Positions 1 through 5,358 of a stretch of 5,411 nucleotides of DNA are shown here, piece after piece. The position numbers and the translations under genes were made by a program. This DNA comes from an uncultured Slackia sp. (GTDB lineage Bacteria > Actinomycetota > Coriobacteriia > Coriobacteriales > Eggerthellaceae), in contig USEQ01000106.1 of assembly GCA_900553655.1 (NCBI GenBank), positions 1 to 5,411 on the forward strand, given 5' to 3'. The notes beneath the pieces are model-generated. The model saw only the letters and a program-made list of their open reading frames with translations. It was not told the origin of the DNA and made no database searches. The stretch's first letter is position 1. Each line of letters begins with the position of its first letter.

Positions 1-507
1 AACGAAGTCCGCAAGCACGTCGGCATGGTGTTTCAGAACTTCAACCTCTTTCCCCACTTGACCGCGAAAAAGAACGTCATGATTGCGCAGGAGAAAGTTC
101 TGAAGCGTTCCAAAGAAGAGGCAGAACGTATTGCCATTGAACAGCTTCAGCGCGTAGGCCTGGGCGACCGTATGGACCATTACCCCGACGGTCTTTCCGG
201 CGGTCAGCAGCAACGTGTAGCCATTGCACGCGCCTTGGCTATGAACCCTCACGTCATGCTTTTCGACGAAGCCACAAGCGCGCTTGACCCCGAATTGGTC
301 CGTGGCGTTTTGGACGTTATGCGAGAACTTGCTCGCGAAGGCATGACCATGATGGTGGTCACACATGAGATGGGCTTTGCGCGAGACGTTGCCGATCACG
401 TAGTCTTCATGGAAGACGGCGTGGTCATTGAGCGCGGCGCCCCCGACGAGGTGTTCAGCAATCCGAAATCGGAACGCACGAAGGCATTCATCGGCAATAT
501 CGCCTAA
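1..507 (+). CDS. Polar amino acid ABC transporter ATP-binding protein (GlnQ-like), 5' end outside the window
   Basis: This is the ATPase subunit that would power uptake of a polar amino acid through a membrane permease and a binding protein. The reading frame is open from base 1 and gives 168 residues ending in TAA. Visible motifs, numbered from base 1: Q-loop [12 protein letters not shown] at about 10-21, ABC signature LSGGQQQR from 65, Walker B VMLFDE at 85-90 followed by the D-loop SALD, and the switch histidine in [10 protein letters not shown] near residue 122. The pattern [16 protein letters not shown]...E.G.P.E.F..P...RT is typical of the GlnQ/HisP/ArtP branch. Family members are about 240-250 residues, so roughly 75-80 N-terminal residues with Walker A lie upstream. 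The permease and binding-protein genes are not in the window, and the amino acid cannot be named. An ATG at 25 is internal, not the start. The gene is followed by the hairpin series at 536-669. Confidence 0.96.
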   Translation, partial: NEVRKHVGMVFQNFNLFPHLTAKKNVMIAQEKVLKRSKEEAERIAIEQLQRVGLGDRMDHYPDGLSGGQQQRVAIARALAMNPHVMLFDEATSALDPELVRGVLDVMRELAREGMTMMVVTHEMGFARDVADHVVFMEDGVVIERGAPDEVFSNPKSERTKAFIGNIA

Positions 508-535
508 TCCGAATCTTGCTCAGCTTACCCAATAC

Positions 536-575
536 GAGGTTCCGCCAATGACAGATGCATTGTAGGCGGAACCTC
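536..575 (+). other. Hairpin 1 downstream of the ABC gene
   Basis: A perfect 11-bp inverted repeat, GAGGTTCCGCC (536-546) and GGCGGAACCTC (565-575), separated by 18 nt. It starts 28 nt after the ABC stop codon. No T-run follows on either strand, so it is not a canonical intrinsic terminator; it could protect the 3' end of the transcript or act as a protein or RNA binding structure. The repeat is seen directly; the role is inference. Confidence 0.6.
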
Positions 576-576
576 A

Positions 577-606
577 AGTTAAGGATCAGATATCCGATTC
601 TTAACT
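577..606 (+). other. Hairpin 2 downstream of the ABC gene
   Basis: AGTTAAGGATC (577-587) pairs with GATTCTTAACT (596-606): 11 bp including one G-U wobble on the + strand, with an 8-nt loop. It begins two bases after hairpin 1 ends. It is A/T-rich and weaker than its neighbours, and no T-run follows directly. It forms the middle of a three-hairpin series ending in the terminator at 635-669. Confidence 0.45.
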
Positions 607-634
607 CCCCAGATTGCTACAAAGTTTTTAATGC

Positions 635-669
635 AAAAGGTGGCCGGGAATCACTCCCGGCCACCTTTT
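635..669. terminator. Strong bidirectional rho-independent terminator between convergent genes
   Basis: A perfect 15-bp stem (635-649 with 655-669) with a 5-nt loop. The core is GGTGGCCGGGA/TCCCGGCCACC, flanked by AAAA on the left and TTTTT on the right, so both strands give a G+C-rich stem followed by a U-run. On the - strand it lies 15 nt after the TetR stop. On the + strand it is about 127 nt after the ABC stop and ends the transcript that carries hairpins 1 and 2. Confidence 0.93.
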
Positions 670-684
670 TACCCTCAATGGAAA

Positions 685-1326
685 CTAGTCGTCATTGCCG
701 CTTTCGCAGTCTTGCGTCATAAGACCGTCTCGTCTCATAACGGGATAAACCCATTCCGCAAGAAGGTCATGCGCACGCTGGTGTGCCGATTCTCCCTCGG
801 AAACCGCCGAAACGGCCGCGCCGTCAACAAGAGCTATGACAAAACGAGGAGTGACATCTTTCAGACCCACTCGTTCGATTATCCTGCCGATAGCAGCATC
901 AAGACGAATGCGGCCGGCGCGGTAGGCCTTCGTCACCGCGCCAGATTCGGAAGCGGCAAGCAGCTGCATATAATGCGGTGCAGCCGTTCCTATATCCGCA
1001 GGCATACAGGCAGACAGGAACAGGTCGACCACATGCTCGCGGCAAGAAGCTACGTCCATCTCTTCAGCCTCATCCGCAACCGACTCGGCGCGTCGCGCCC
1101 AAGAACGCATGTTGTAATCCCCCGCCTCATAAAGAAGGTCGGATATGGAGTCGAAATAATACCCCGTAGAAGAGGCAGCAGTGTTCGCTCGCTTTGCAAC
1201 GCTTCTATAGGTGACAGCGGAAGGCCCTTCTTCCTGCATAATCGCAGCTGCCGCAACGACAAGAGAGGCGCGAGTTATCTGAGCCTTTATGGACTTCGGC
1301 TCTTGCGCTGTTTTCTTCACAACCAT
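685..1326 (-). CDS. TetR/AcrR-family transcriptional regulator
   Basis: A predicted cytoplasmic, dimeric, ligand-responsive repressor of 213 residues, normal length for the family. The N-terminal DNA-binding domain covers about residues 12-66: helix 1 (ASLVVAAAAIMQEEG), then a helix-turn-helix around 38-57 (VTYRSVAKRANTA..STGYYF) and the family-typical YYFDSISDLLYEA that closes the domain. The rest, about 67-213, is a helical ligand/dimer domain with no recognisable signature, so the inducer is unknown. The ATG start is preceded only by a weak AGGG about eight bases upstream. A palindrome lies in the apparent promoter and suggests autoregulation. The MFS gene upstream is on the same strand but separated by a terminator, so control of that carrier is possible but not shown. 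The gene ends at the shared terminator 635-669. Function class is secure; target is inference. Confidence 0.9.
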   Translation of the reverse strand: MVVKKTAQEPKSIKAQITRASLVVAAAAIMQEEGPSAVTYRSVAKRANTAASSTGYYFDSISDLLYEAGDYNMRSWARRAESVADEAEEMDVASCREHVVDLFLSACMPADIGTAAPHYMQLLAASESGAVTKAYRAGRIRLDAAIGRIIERVGLKDVTPRFVIALVDGAAVSAVSEGESAHQRAHDLLAEWVYPVMRRDGLMTQDCESGNDD

Positions 1327-1338
1327 AATAAGACCCTA

Positions 1339-1367
1339 ATCATGCGTACGAATACAATACGCTCCAA
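1339..1367 (-). promoter_or_regulatory. Candidate promoter of the TetR gene
   Basis: On the - strand, TTGGAG (1362-1367) lies 17 bp before CATGAT (1339-1344), matching the -35 and -10 consensus at 3/6 and 4/6. Spacing is ideal, but the boxes are weak and the implied 5' leader would be only about 8-10 nt. Because the MFS terminator (1374-1411) lies just upstream, the repressor needs a start site in this 47-bp interval, which supports a promoter here even if the exact boxes are uncertain. Confidence 0.35.
1344..1362. promoter_or_regulatory. Candidate TetR operator (19-bp palindrome)
   Basis: GCGTACGAATACAATACGC has perfect 5-bp arms GCGTA/TACGC around a 9-bp centre. It falls on the spacer between the candidate -35 and -10 boxes of the TetR gene, where a bound dimer would block polymerase. 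Size and symmetry fit TetR-family operators. No second copy is visible in the window, including in front of the MFS gene. Confidence 0.4.
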
Positions 1368-1373
1368 CACGAT

Positions 1374-1411
1374 AAAAAAGGCGGCGTCCACGCCCTTGCG
1401 TAGACGCCGCC
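1374..1411 (-). terminator. Rho-independent terminator for the MFS gene
   Basis: The stem pairs GGCGGCGTC (1380-1388) with GACGCCGCC (1403-1411), then continues for 4 bp past one C/A mismatch to a CCTT loop. On the - strand it is followed by TTTTTT (1374-1379). It lies about 144 nt beyond the MFS stop codon and separates MFS from TetR transcription. The + strand side lacks a comparable U-run. Confidence 0.88.
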
Positions 1412-1555
1412 CAACCGAAAATACAGAGTATCATCGGTCCGCCTCAAACCCGAGCTGAAAGACCGGTTCGATAAGATGAACAGACTCTACCGCCCGAAAC
1501 AACCCGAACAAAGACGCAATCGAAGCGAGCGCATACAGCCCGAAACCAAACTCGG

Positions 1556-2914
1556 CTAATCAATCTCAGACAAATCCTTGCCAGTGTGTTCGTGGGAAAG
1601 GAGCATCGCAACGAGAGCGATGGCGGAAATAGCCACCATATACCATGCCGGAGCAATAGCATTGCCCGTTGCCTCAATCAGACCAATCGAGATAAACGAA
1701 GCAGAGCCGCCGAAAAGCGCATTGGCCAGGTTGAAGCTCAACGCAAAGCCAGAGTAGCGCACGTCAGTCGGGAAAGTCTCGGTCAGGTAGCTCGAAAGCG
1801 TACCGTCGTTGATCGTCAACAGGAAGCACATGACCAGTTCAACGGCAAGAATGGTGACGAAATCCTTCGTACCCAACATATAGAACGCGGGAATCGTCAG
1901 AACAACAAAGCCTACGCACGCCGTAACGAGCATCTTCTTGCGACCGAACTTATCCGAAATATGTCCGGAGAAGAAGATGAATGCAATGTAGACAACCAAA
2001 CAAATTGTGGTAATCAACGAAGCCGAAGCGGAGTCGTAATGAACCGTATCGATAAGATAGTTCGGCAGGTACGTCAAAACCGCATAGAATCCGACAGCGT
2101 TCAACATGCATGCGCCAAAGCTGATAAGCAAAACGCGAGGGTGCTTCTTGATGAGCGTCCTGAAGGGAGCACGCGCCGTATTACCCTTCTTCGATTCGAG
2201 ATCATGCTGCATCTTCGCATACACGGGAGAATCGCTGAGGTGCTCTCGCATGTAGTGGGTGATAAGACCCAGCGGACCTGCCAGCAGGAACGGAATACGC
2301 CATCCCCAGTCGGTGACGAATGCGGAGTCGTGGCCGAAGACGGAATACATGACCGTTGCGAACATCGATCCGCACAAAAGACCGGTGGCCGTAGACGCAG
2401 GAACGACAGAGCAGTACAGTCCACGCTTGTTGGTAGGCGCATATTCAGCCAAGAACGTCGCAGCACCGGCGTACTCCCCCGACGCAGAGAAGCTCTGCAC
2501 CATGCGGAGCAAAAGCAGCAGTACGGGAGCAAGCAGGCCGATCATGGCATATGTAGGAAGGCATCCGATAAGGAACGTTGCGCCGCTCATCAGCAAAATA
2601 GATGCGGTAAGGGCCCATTTGCGACCCTTCTTATCACCCATATTGCCCCAGAATACCGCGCCAACCGGACGCATCAAGAAAGATAGGGCAAAGACGGCGA
2701 ACGTCTCAAGAAGAGCAACGGTCGGGTCGCCGGAAGGCATGAAAACCAATGCAATGACCGTTGCGAAATACGAATAGCTCGCATAGTCGAACCATTCGAT
2801 GAAGTTTCCCAGGAAGGAGGATACGACGACGCGTCGAAGAGTTTTTCCTTGTTCTTCCTGGCCAGGGTTCTGCATCTCCGCAACCTGCGAAGACGTGGCG
2901 GGTTTATCCGTCAT
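1556..2914 (-). CDS. MFS transporter, metabolite:H+ symporter (MHS, ProP/KgtP-like) family
   Basis: An inner-membrane secondary carrier of 452 residues, the usual size for this family, which imports carboxylates, aromatic acids or zwitterionic osmolytes with protons. Residues 1-28 are a hydrophilic cytoplasmic tail. TM1 carries GNFIEWFDY (36-44), a hallmark of the group. The loop after TM2 carries the MFS motif in RPVGAVFWGNMGDKKGRK (82-99). TM4 carries FSASGEYAGA (142-151) with the conserved Glu147, followed by AEYAP..KRG and WGWRIPFLLAGPLG (203-215). A central cytoplasmic loop spans about 222-258. The second half repeats the motif as GHISDKFGRKK (317-327), then ETFPTDVRYSGF (379-390), also diagnostic, and ends after TM12. 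The start ATG has AAAGGAAG about 9-11 nt upstream. The conserved segments favour the ProP-like branch, but the substrate cannot be told. No truncation or frameshift is seen. Confidence 0.94.
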   Translation of the reverse strand: MTDKPATSSQVAEMQNPGQEEQGKTLRRVVVSSFLGNFIEWFDYASYSYFATVIALVFMPSGDPTVALLETFAVFALSFLMRPVGAVFWGNMGDKKGRKWALTASILLMSGATFLIGCLPTYAMIGLLAPVLLLLLRMVQSFSASGEYAGAATFLAEYAPTNKRGLYCSVVPASTATGLLCGSMFATVMYSVFGHDSAFVTDWGWRIPFLLAGPLGLITHYMREHLSDSPVYAKMQHDLESKKGNTARAPFRTLIKKHPRVLLISFGACMLNAVGFYAVLTYLPNYLIDTVHYDSASASLITTICLVVYIAFIFFSGHISDKFGRKKMLVTACVGFVVLTIPAFYMLGTKDFVTILAVELVMCFLLTINDGTLSSYLTETFPTDVRYSGFALSFNLANALFGGSASFISIGLIEATGNAIAPAWYMVAISAIALVAMLLSHEHTGKDLSEID

Positions 2915-2957
2915 AGAGAATCACTTCCTTTGGGATTCGATTCCGGCGAATTCAGAA

Positions 2958-2985
2958 ACGATATCCCCTAGGCAACTCGTTTGAA
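2958..2985 (-). promoter_or_regulatory. Candidate promoter of the MFS gene
   Basis: On the - strand TTCAAA (2980-2985) is followed after 16 bp by TATCGT (2958-2963), each 4/6 to consensus. The implied start site gives a leader of about 37 nt that still contains the Shine-Dalgarno. Position is plausible; the boxes alone are weak. Confidence 0.3.
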
Positions 2986-2998
2986 CTGGTCGAGTTGC
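2972..2998. promoter_or_regulatory. Candidate operator upstream of the MFS gene (8-bp arms)
   Basis: GCAACTCG (2972-2979) and CGAGTTGC (2991-2998) form a perfect inverted repeat around 11 bp. The candidate -35 box of the MFS gene lies in the centre, so a bound dimer would control access of polymerase. No T-run follows on either strand and no gene ends here, which argues against a terminator. Its sequence is unlike the palindrome in front of the TetR gene, so a different regulator may bind. Confidence 0.42.
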
Positions 2999-3167
2999 GA
3001 AACCAAGGCGAATCAGCATCATGGGACTCCCCATGTACCATAATACCTCATCATGCCTACGCTCATATTTCAGAGCGATTTCGACGAATCCAACGGCCGC
3101 GACACAGACTCCCCTTGTCCACGATTCGCCCACGGCCAAAGAGAATGGCCTGTTGAATCCGTAACGA

Positions 3168-3203
3168 CCATGGGCCGATACGCCTAAACGCATCGGCCCA
3201 TGG
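3168..3203 (-). terminator. Hairpin after the unknown gene, U-run absent
   Basis: A perfect 12-bp stem (3168-3179 with 3192-3203; CCATGGGCCGAT/ATCGGCCCATGG) with a 12-nt loop, starting 9 nt after the stop codon on the - strand. The placement is that of a terminator, but the bases that follow (TCGTTACGG) are not T-rich. It may be a weak terminator, a 3'-end stabiliser, or work with another factor. Confidence 0.5.
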
Positions 3204-3212
3204 AAGTATAGC

Positions 3213-3773
3213 TTAGTAGTCCTCGACCATGTCTACCTGAGCCTTGCTAGCGCGCAAGACAAAAGCGCGCTTGGCCTTCTGGCCACCCTGGGCAAGTTTG
3301 CGCAGAATGACGCGCTTCAAGCGAGGATAGTCGTTGATGCCGTACCAAGCAAATGCGGTACCGCCAACATACACCTCAACGATGCTATGTACGGGCGCAG
3401 AAGCGTCGCGCTGGGCATCAAGCTTGAGATATTCCGCAATCTCGTCAGAGCAGACATCGCGAATAACCTCAGGAGCAATCTCGAGATCGTGCGCCAACTG
3501 CTTCAGCTGGTATTCAACCTCAGCATCGTCAGCATGCGGGAAGAACGTTACATCATAGGTAGCTGCAGCAACGCCGGAAGCCTTGGCGAAACCAAGAAGA
3601 GCATCCAGAGAAACCATCTGGACATGATCTTCCGTGCGCTCCGCAATATCGAGTTCTGCCTCAAAGCCCTTAACGCCAAACTCTTCGAACTTGGCCTTCA
3701 AAGCCTCTTCAGTAACAGCAGGCTCGAATTCGACCGTCGTGGCAATGTGCGTCAGATTCTTGGTGATCTTCAT
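3213..3773 (-). CDS. Conserved-looking soluble protein of unknown function
   Basis: I do not recognise this 186-residue protein. It has no signal peptide, membrane segment, Cys-rich cluster or P-loop. The N-terminal half is acidic (EEALKAKFEEFGVKGFEAE); a segment near residues 60-90 (SLDALLGFAKASGVAAATYDV) looks like alternating helix and strand; a middle acidic helical part includes VEYQLKQLAHDLEIAP; the C-terminus turns basic (RLKRVILRKLAQGGQKAKR) before ending VDMVEDY. Codon use matches the flanking transporter genes, so it looks native and expressed. The chosen ATG (3771-3773) has GGAGAGG 11 nt upstream; an in-frame ATG at 3807-3809 would add 12 residues (MVWTITGEDGAD) but has no ribosome binding site, so it is the less likely start. 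It stands alone between two hairpins and two leaders, so its neighbours give no functional clue. Confidence 0.82.
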   Translation of the reverse strand: MKITKNLTHIATTVEFEPAVTEEALKAKFEEFGVKGFEAELDIAERTEDHVQMVSLDALLGFAKASGVAAATYDVTFFPHADDAEVEYQLKQLAHDLEIAPEVIRDVCSDEIAEYLKLDAQRDASAPVHSIVEVYVGGTAFAWYGINDYPRLKRVILRKLAQGGQKAKRAFVLRASKAQVDMVEDY

Positions 3774-3784
3774 ATCCGCACCAT

Positions 3785-3791
3785 CCTCTCC
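3785..3791 (-). promoter_or_regulatory. Ribosome binding site that decides the start of the unknown gene
   Basis: GGAGAGG on the - strand ends 11 nt before the ATG at 3771-3773. The spacing is on the long side but the match is good. The alternative ATG at 3807-3809 is preceded by GTAGCACCGTTAGCCC, which has no purine-rich site. Confidence 0.5.
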
Positions 3792-3817
3792 CGTGATAGT
3801 CCAAACCATGGGCTAAC

Positions 3818-3852
3818 GGTGCTACGAAAACCATTCAATCGCTCATAGCACC
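3818..3852. repeat. Inverted repeat in the leader of the unknown gene
   Basis: GGTGCTA (3818-3824) and TAGCACC (3846-3852) are perfect 7-bp arms separated by 21 nt, about 45-80 nt upstream of the favoured start. In RNA they could close a long-looped hairpin in the 5' leader; in DNA the arms are two turns apart and could be half-sites of an operator. Confidence 0.35.
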
Positions 3853-3878
3853 TATAAAGCCATCAAATGAGACTCTGC

Positions 3879-3899
3879 GCACGAAGATAGTTTTCGTGC
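3879..3899. repeat. 21-bp palindrome upstream of the unknown gene
   Basis: GCACGAA (3879-3885) and TTCGTGC (3893-3899) are perfect 7-bp arms around a 7-bp centre (GATAGTT). The element lies over 100 bp upstream of the favoured start and about 72 bp beyond the DMT stop codon. The bases GTTTTCGT next to GCA recur in the leader at 3818-3831 on the other strand, which hints at repeated half-sites. No clear promoter boxes could be placed nearby. Confidence 0.4.
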
Positions 3900-3910
3900 A
3901 ATCAAGAACG

Positions 3911-3957
3911 AATTTGGCAAAGCGGCCGAACAGAATCCGGCCGCTTCCAGCCAAATT
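3911..3957 (-). terminator. Two-part hairpin terminator after the DMT gene
   Basis: Outer arms AATTTGGC (3911-3918) and GCCAAATT (3950-3957) enclose an inner 9-bp stem AAGCGGCCG (3920-3928)/CGGCCGCTT (3938-3946) with a 9-nt loop; a 1x3 internal loop joins them. It starts 14 nt after the stop codon on the - strand. The inner G+C stem is followed by TTT only, so termination may be partial; placement and stability still favour a terminator. Confidence 0.6.
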
Positions 3958-3971
3958 AAGCTACGAGGAAA

Positions 3972-5108
3972 TTACTTCAAACCTTCCTTTTCCGCTTCAG
4001 CTTCAAGGTTGGCAGACAAAGTCTCGCGGACTTCCTCTTCCTGCTTCTGCTTCCTGCCGGCAATCATGCCCTTGACGGAAGGAACAGCACCGCCACCAAC
4101 GATCAAGATAGCACCGATGATGGTATTCGCGGTCAAAGCCTCACCGAAAACGACCAGGCCGATGAAGATTGCAACAGGAACTTCCCAGTATGCAATGGTG
4201 CCGTAGTCAGCAGCCGGAAGGTTACGACCGGCAACGAGCAAGAAGCCCAAAGCGACGGGGCCGCAGACAATCCACAGAAGGATAGCGCCAACCCAGTTGA
4301 AGGGAGTGAACTCGAAAGTGAGAATCCAGTTCTCAGCACCAGCTGCCACGCCATAAACGTTCATAAGGACAACGATGACGACAGCGCCGATAGTTGCAAA
4401 GATGAAGTTCCATACGCCACGAGCGGTGGTGTCGGCATCCTTGCGATAGCCATTGAAGAACATCGAAGCGCCATAGAAGAAGCCGGAGAGCAGACCGAAG
4501 ATGTCGCCGACGCCCTTCATCGGGAACTCAGGAGTGGAGGTAGCGAGGTTGAAGTCGAAGCCGAAAGCCTGGCCGCCAACACCGAAGCCGAGAAGGTTGT
4601 TGCCGAAAAGCATACCTACGAATACTGCTACCAAGCAAATCCACTGGAGAACGGAGATAGGCTCCTTGCGGAAAATGCGAGCAAGCAATACGCAAACAAC
4701 GGGGCCGATGTAGATGAACAGAACCGCATTAGCGACCGTAGTCATCAACGTCGAGGTAACATAGCATGCAAGAGACATGCCGATCATCAAACCGCCGAGC
4801 GCAATAGCGGGAGTGAGCTTCAACTTCTTAAAGGTTGCAACCTTGTGTGTTGCAAACAGCAGGATGACGAAGAAGATGATGCCCATGCCCATGCGGCCGC
4901 ACGCCATCAAAGCACCGATGGAGTCGCTGCCCGCAAGACCCTTCGTACCATCGAACATATCGATACGTGTAGCCCAGCGGCTGAACAGCGGCACCAAGCC
5001 CATGCCCGTTGCGGAAATGAGCATTGCAATAGTGCCCAGGCCAAGCTTCATTTCATAGCCGTTTCCTTCCCCCGAAGAAGCGGCGATGTTGTTCTTTTCT
5101 GCAGCCAT
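3972..5108 (-). CDS. EamA/DMT-family transporter
   Basis: A 10-helix inner-membrane carrier of the drug/metabolite transporter superfamily, 378 residues against a usual 280-310. First EamA repeat: TM1 about 25-43, TM2 64-86, TM3 100-118, TM4 122-143 with the typical ANAVLFIYIGPVVCVLLAR, TM5 152-172. Second repeat: TM6 199-217, TM7 231-250, TM8 270-293, TM9 300-321 (GTIAYWEVPVAIFIGLVVFGE) and TM10 327-345 (IIGAILIVGGG). The extra length comes from a hydrophilic N-terminus (1-22), a polar loop at 48-63, longer external loops near 173-198 and 251-269, and a charged Lys/Glu-rich tail (about 351-378). The start is firm: AAGGAGG lies about six bases before the ATG. A consensus -35 box lies upstream. 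Substrate unknown; members export amino acids or other metabolites, and import also occurs. The gene entering from the right may be functionally linked, but a terminator separates them. Confidence 0.94.
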   Translation of the reverse strand: MAAEKNNIAASSGEGNGYEMKLGLGTIAMLISATGMGLVPLFSRWATRIDMFDGTKGLAGSDSIGALMACGRMGMGIIFFVILLFATHKVATFKKLKLTPAIALGGLMIGMSLACYVTSTLMTTVANAVLFIYIGPVVCVLLARIFRKEPISVLQWICLVAVFVGMLFGNNLLGFGVGGQAFGFDFNLATSTPEFPMKGVGDIFGLLSGFFYGASMFFNGYRKDADTTARGVWNFIFATIGAVVIVVLMNVYGVAAGAENWILTFEFTPFNWVGAILLWIVCGPVALGFLLVAGRNLPAADYGTIAYWEVPVAIFIGLVVFGEALTANTIIGAILIVGGGAVPSVKGMIAGRKQKQEEEVRETLSANLEAEAEKEGLK

Positions 5109-5224
5109 TGGTCCTCCTTAAAACCAACAAGCCGTTAATCCCCTCTTTAACATATGCGTGCCACTTTGTTTCGCCTTGCCGAACAGAGCAGCAATGTTTG
5201 CCTTGTGTCACGCACGCCGTCTGC

Positions 5225-5254
5225 ACTATCTGGCAAAACGGCACGAATTGTCAA
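5225..5254 (-). promoter_or_regulatory. Candidate promoter of the DMT transporter gene
   Basis: On the - strand a perfect TTGACA (5249-5254) lies 18 bp before GATAGT (5225-5230; 4/6 to TATAAT). The implied start near 5218 gives an untranslated leader of about 110 nt before the perfect Shine-Dalgarno. It lies just downstream of the terminator at 5273-5307, where an independent promoter is needed. Confidence 0.5.
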
Positions 5255-5272
5255 AGAAGCCTAGAAAATAAA

Positions 5273-5307
5273 CGGGGTTCGGCCCGCCATGGGCAAACCG
5301 AACCCCG
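5273..5307 (-). terminator. Rho-independent terminator of the gene entering from the right edge
   Basis: CGGGGTTCGG (5273-5282) pairs perfectly with CCGAACCCCG (5298-5307), 10 bp, with a 15-nt loop that can itself pair CCC with GGG. On the - strand it is followed by TTTATTTT. It lies 51 nt after the stop codon of the partial gene at 5359-5411. The + strand side has no U-run, so it serves the - strand. Confidence 0.88.
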
Positions 5308-5358
5308 CTGTTAAGCTGCGCTAGCTATGCTGCTAGCATATGTTTTGGAAGGCCCGAA

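Larger units (their letters stand above)
2915..3212 (-). other. Intergenic leader between the unknown gene and the MFS gene
   Basis: A 298-bp non-coding stretch. From the MFS side it holds a Shine-Dalgarno, a candidate promoter (2958-2985) and a palindrome (2972-2998). Further away are a 16-bp palindrome CATGGGACTCCCCATG (3020-3035) with a 4-nt centre, a minor repeat GGCCA/TGGCC (3134-3150), and the hairpin 3168-3203 after the unknown gene. A 90-codon - strand frame (2921-3193) spans it but has no ribosome binding site, begins inside the hairpin and uses codons such as AGG, CTA and GGG that are scarce in the neighbours; I do not call it a gene. Confidence 0.6.

Noticed and set aside
631..1458. 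A 275-codon + strand frame covering the TetR gene.
   Set aside because: Its start lies at the edge of the terminator hairpin at 635-669 and it runs antisense to a clear TetR protein; composition is Arg/Ser/His-rich without recognisable features.
1586..2686. A 366-codon open frame on the + strand opposite the MFS gene.
   Set aside because: It is a shadow of the MFS coding sequence: very rich in Arg, Gln, Asn and His, no domain pattern, and the opposite strand shows clear family motifs throughout.
2921..3193. A 90-codon - strand frame ending just before the MFS start.
   Set aside because: No ribosome site, start inside a hairpin, codon use unlike neighbours (AGG, CTA, GGG), and it would overlie the likely MFS promoter and operator.
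5241..5247. GCACGAA in the DMT promoter, also an arm of the palindrome at 3879-3899.
   Set aside because: A 7-base match is expected about once by chance in a window of this size, and the second arm is missing here.
5109..5272. Possible riboswitch or small gene in the DMT leader.
   Set aside because: Short open frames on both strands lack ribosome sites, and I could not match any known riboswitch core by eye; only the promoter boxes and Shine-Dalgarno are supported.
5320..5337. Two copies of GCTAGC close together, looking like an attachment site or repeat.
   Set aside because: Each is a 6-bp palindrome by itself, the copies are only 6 bp apart, and there is no integrase, tRNA or other mobile signal nearby.
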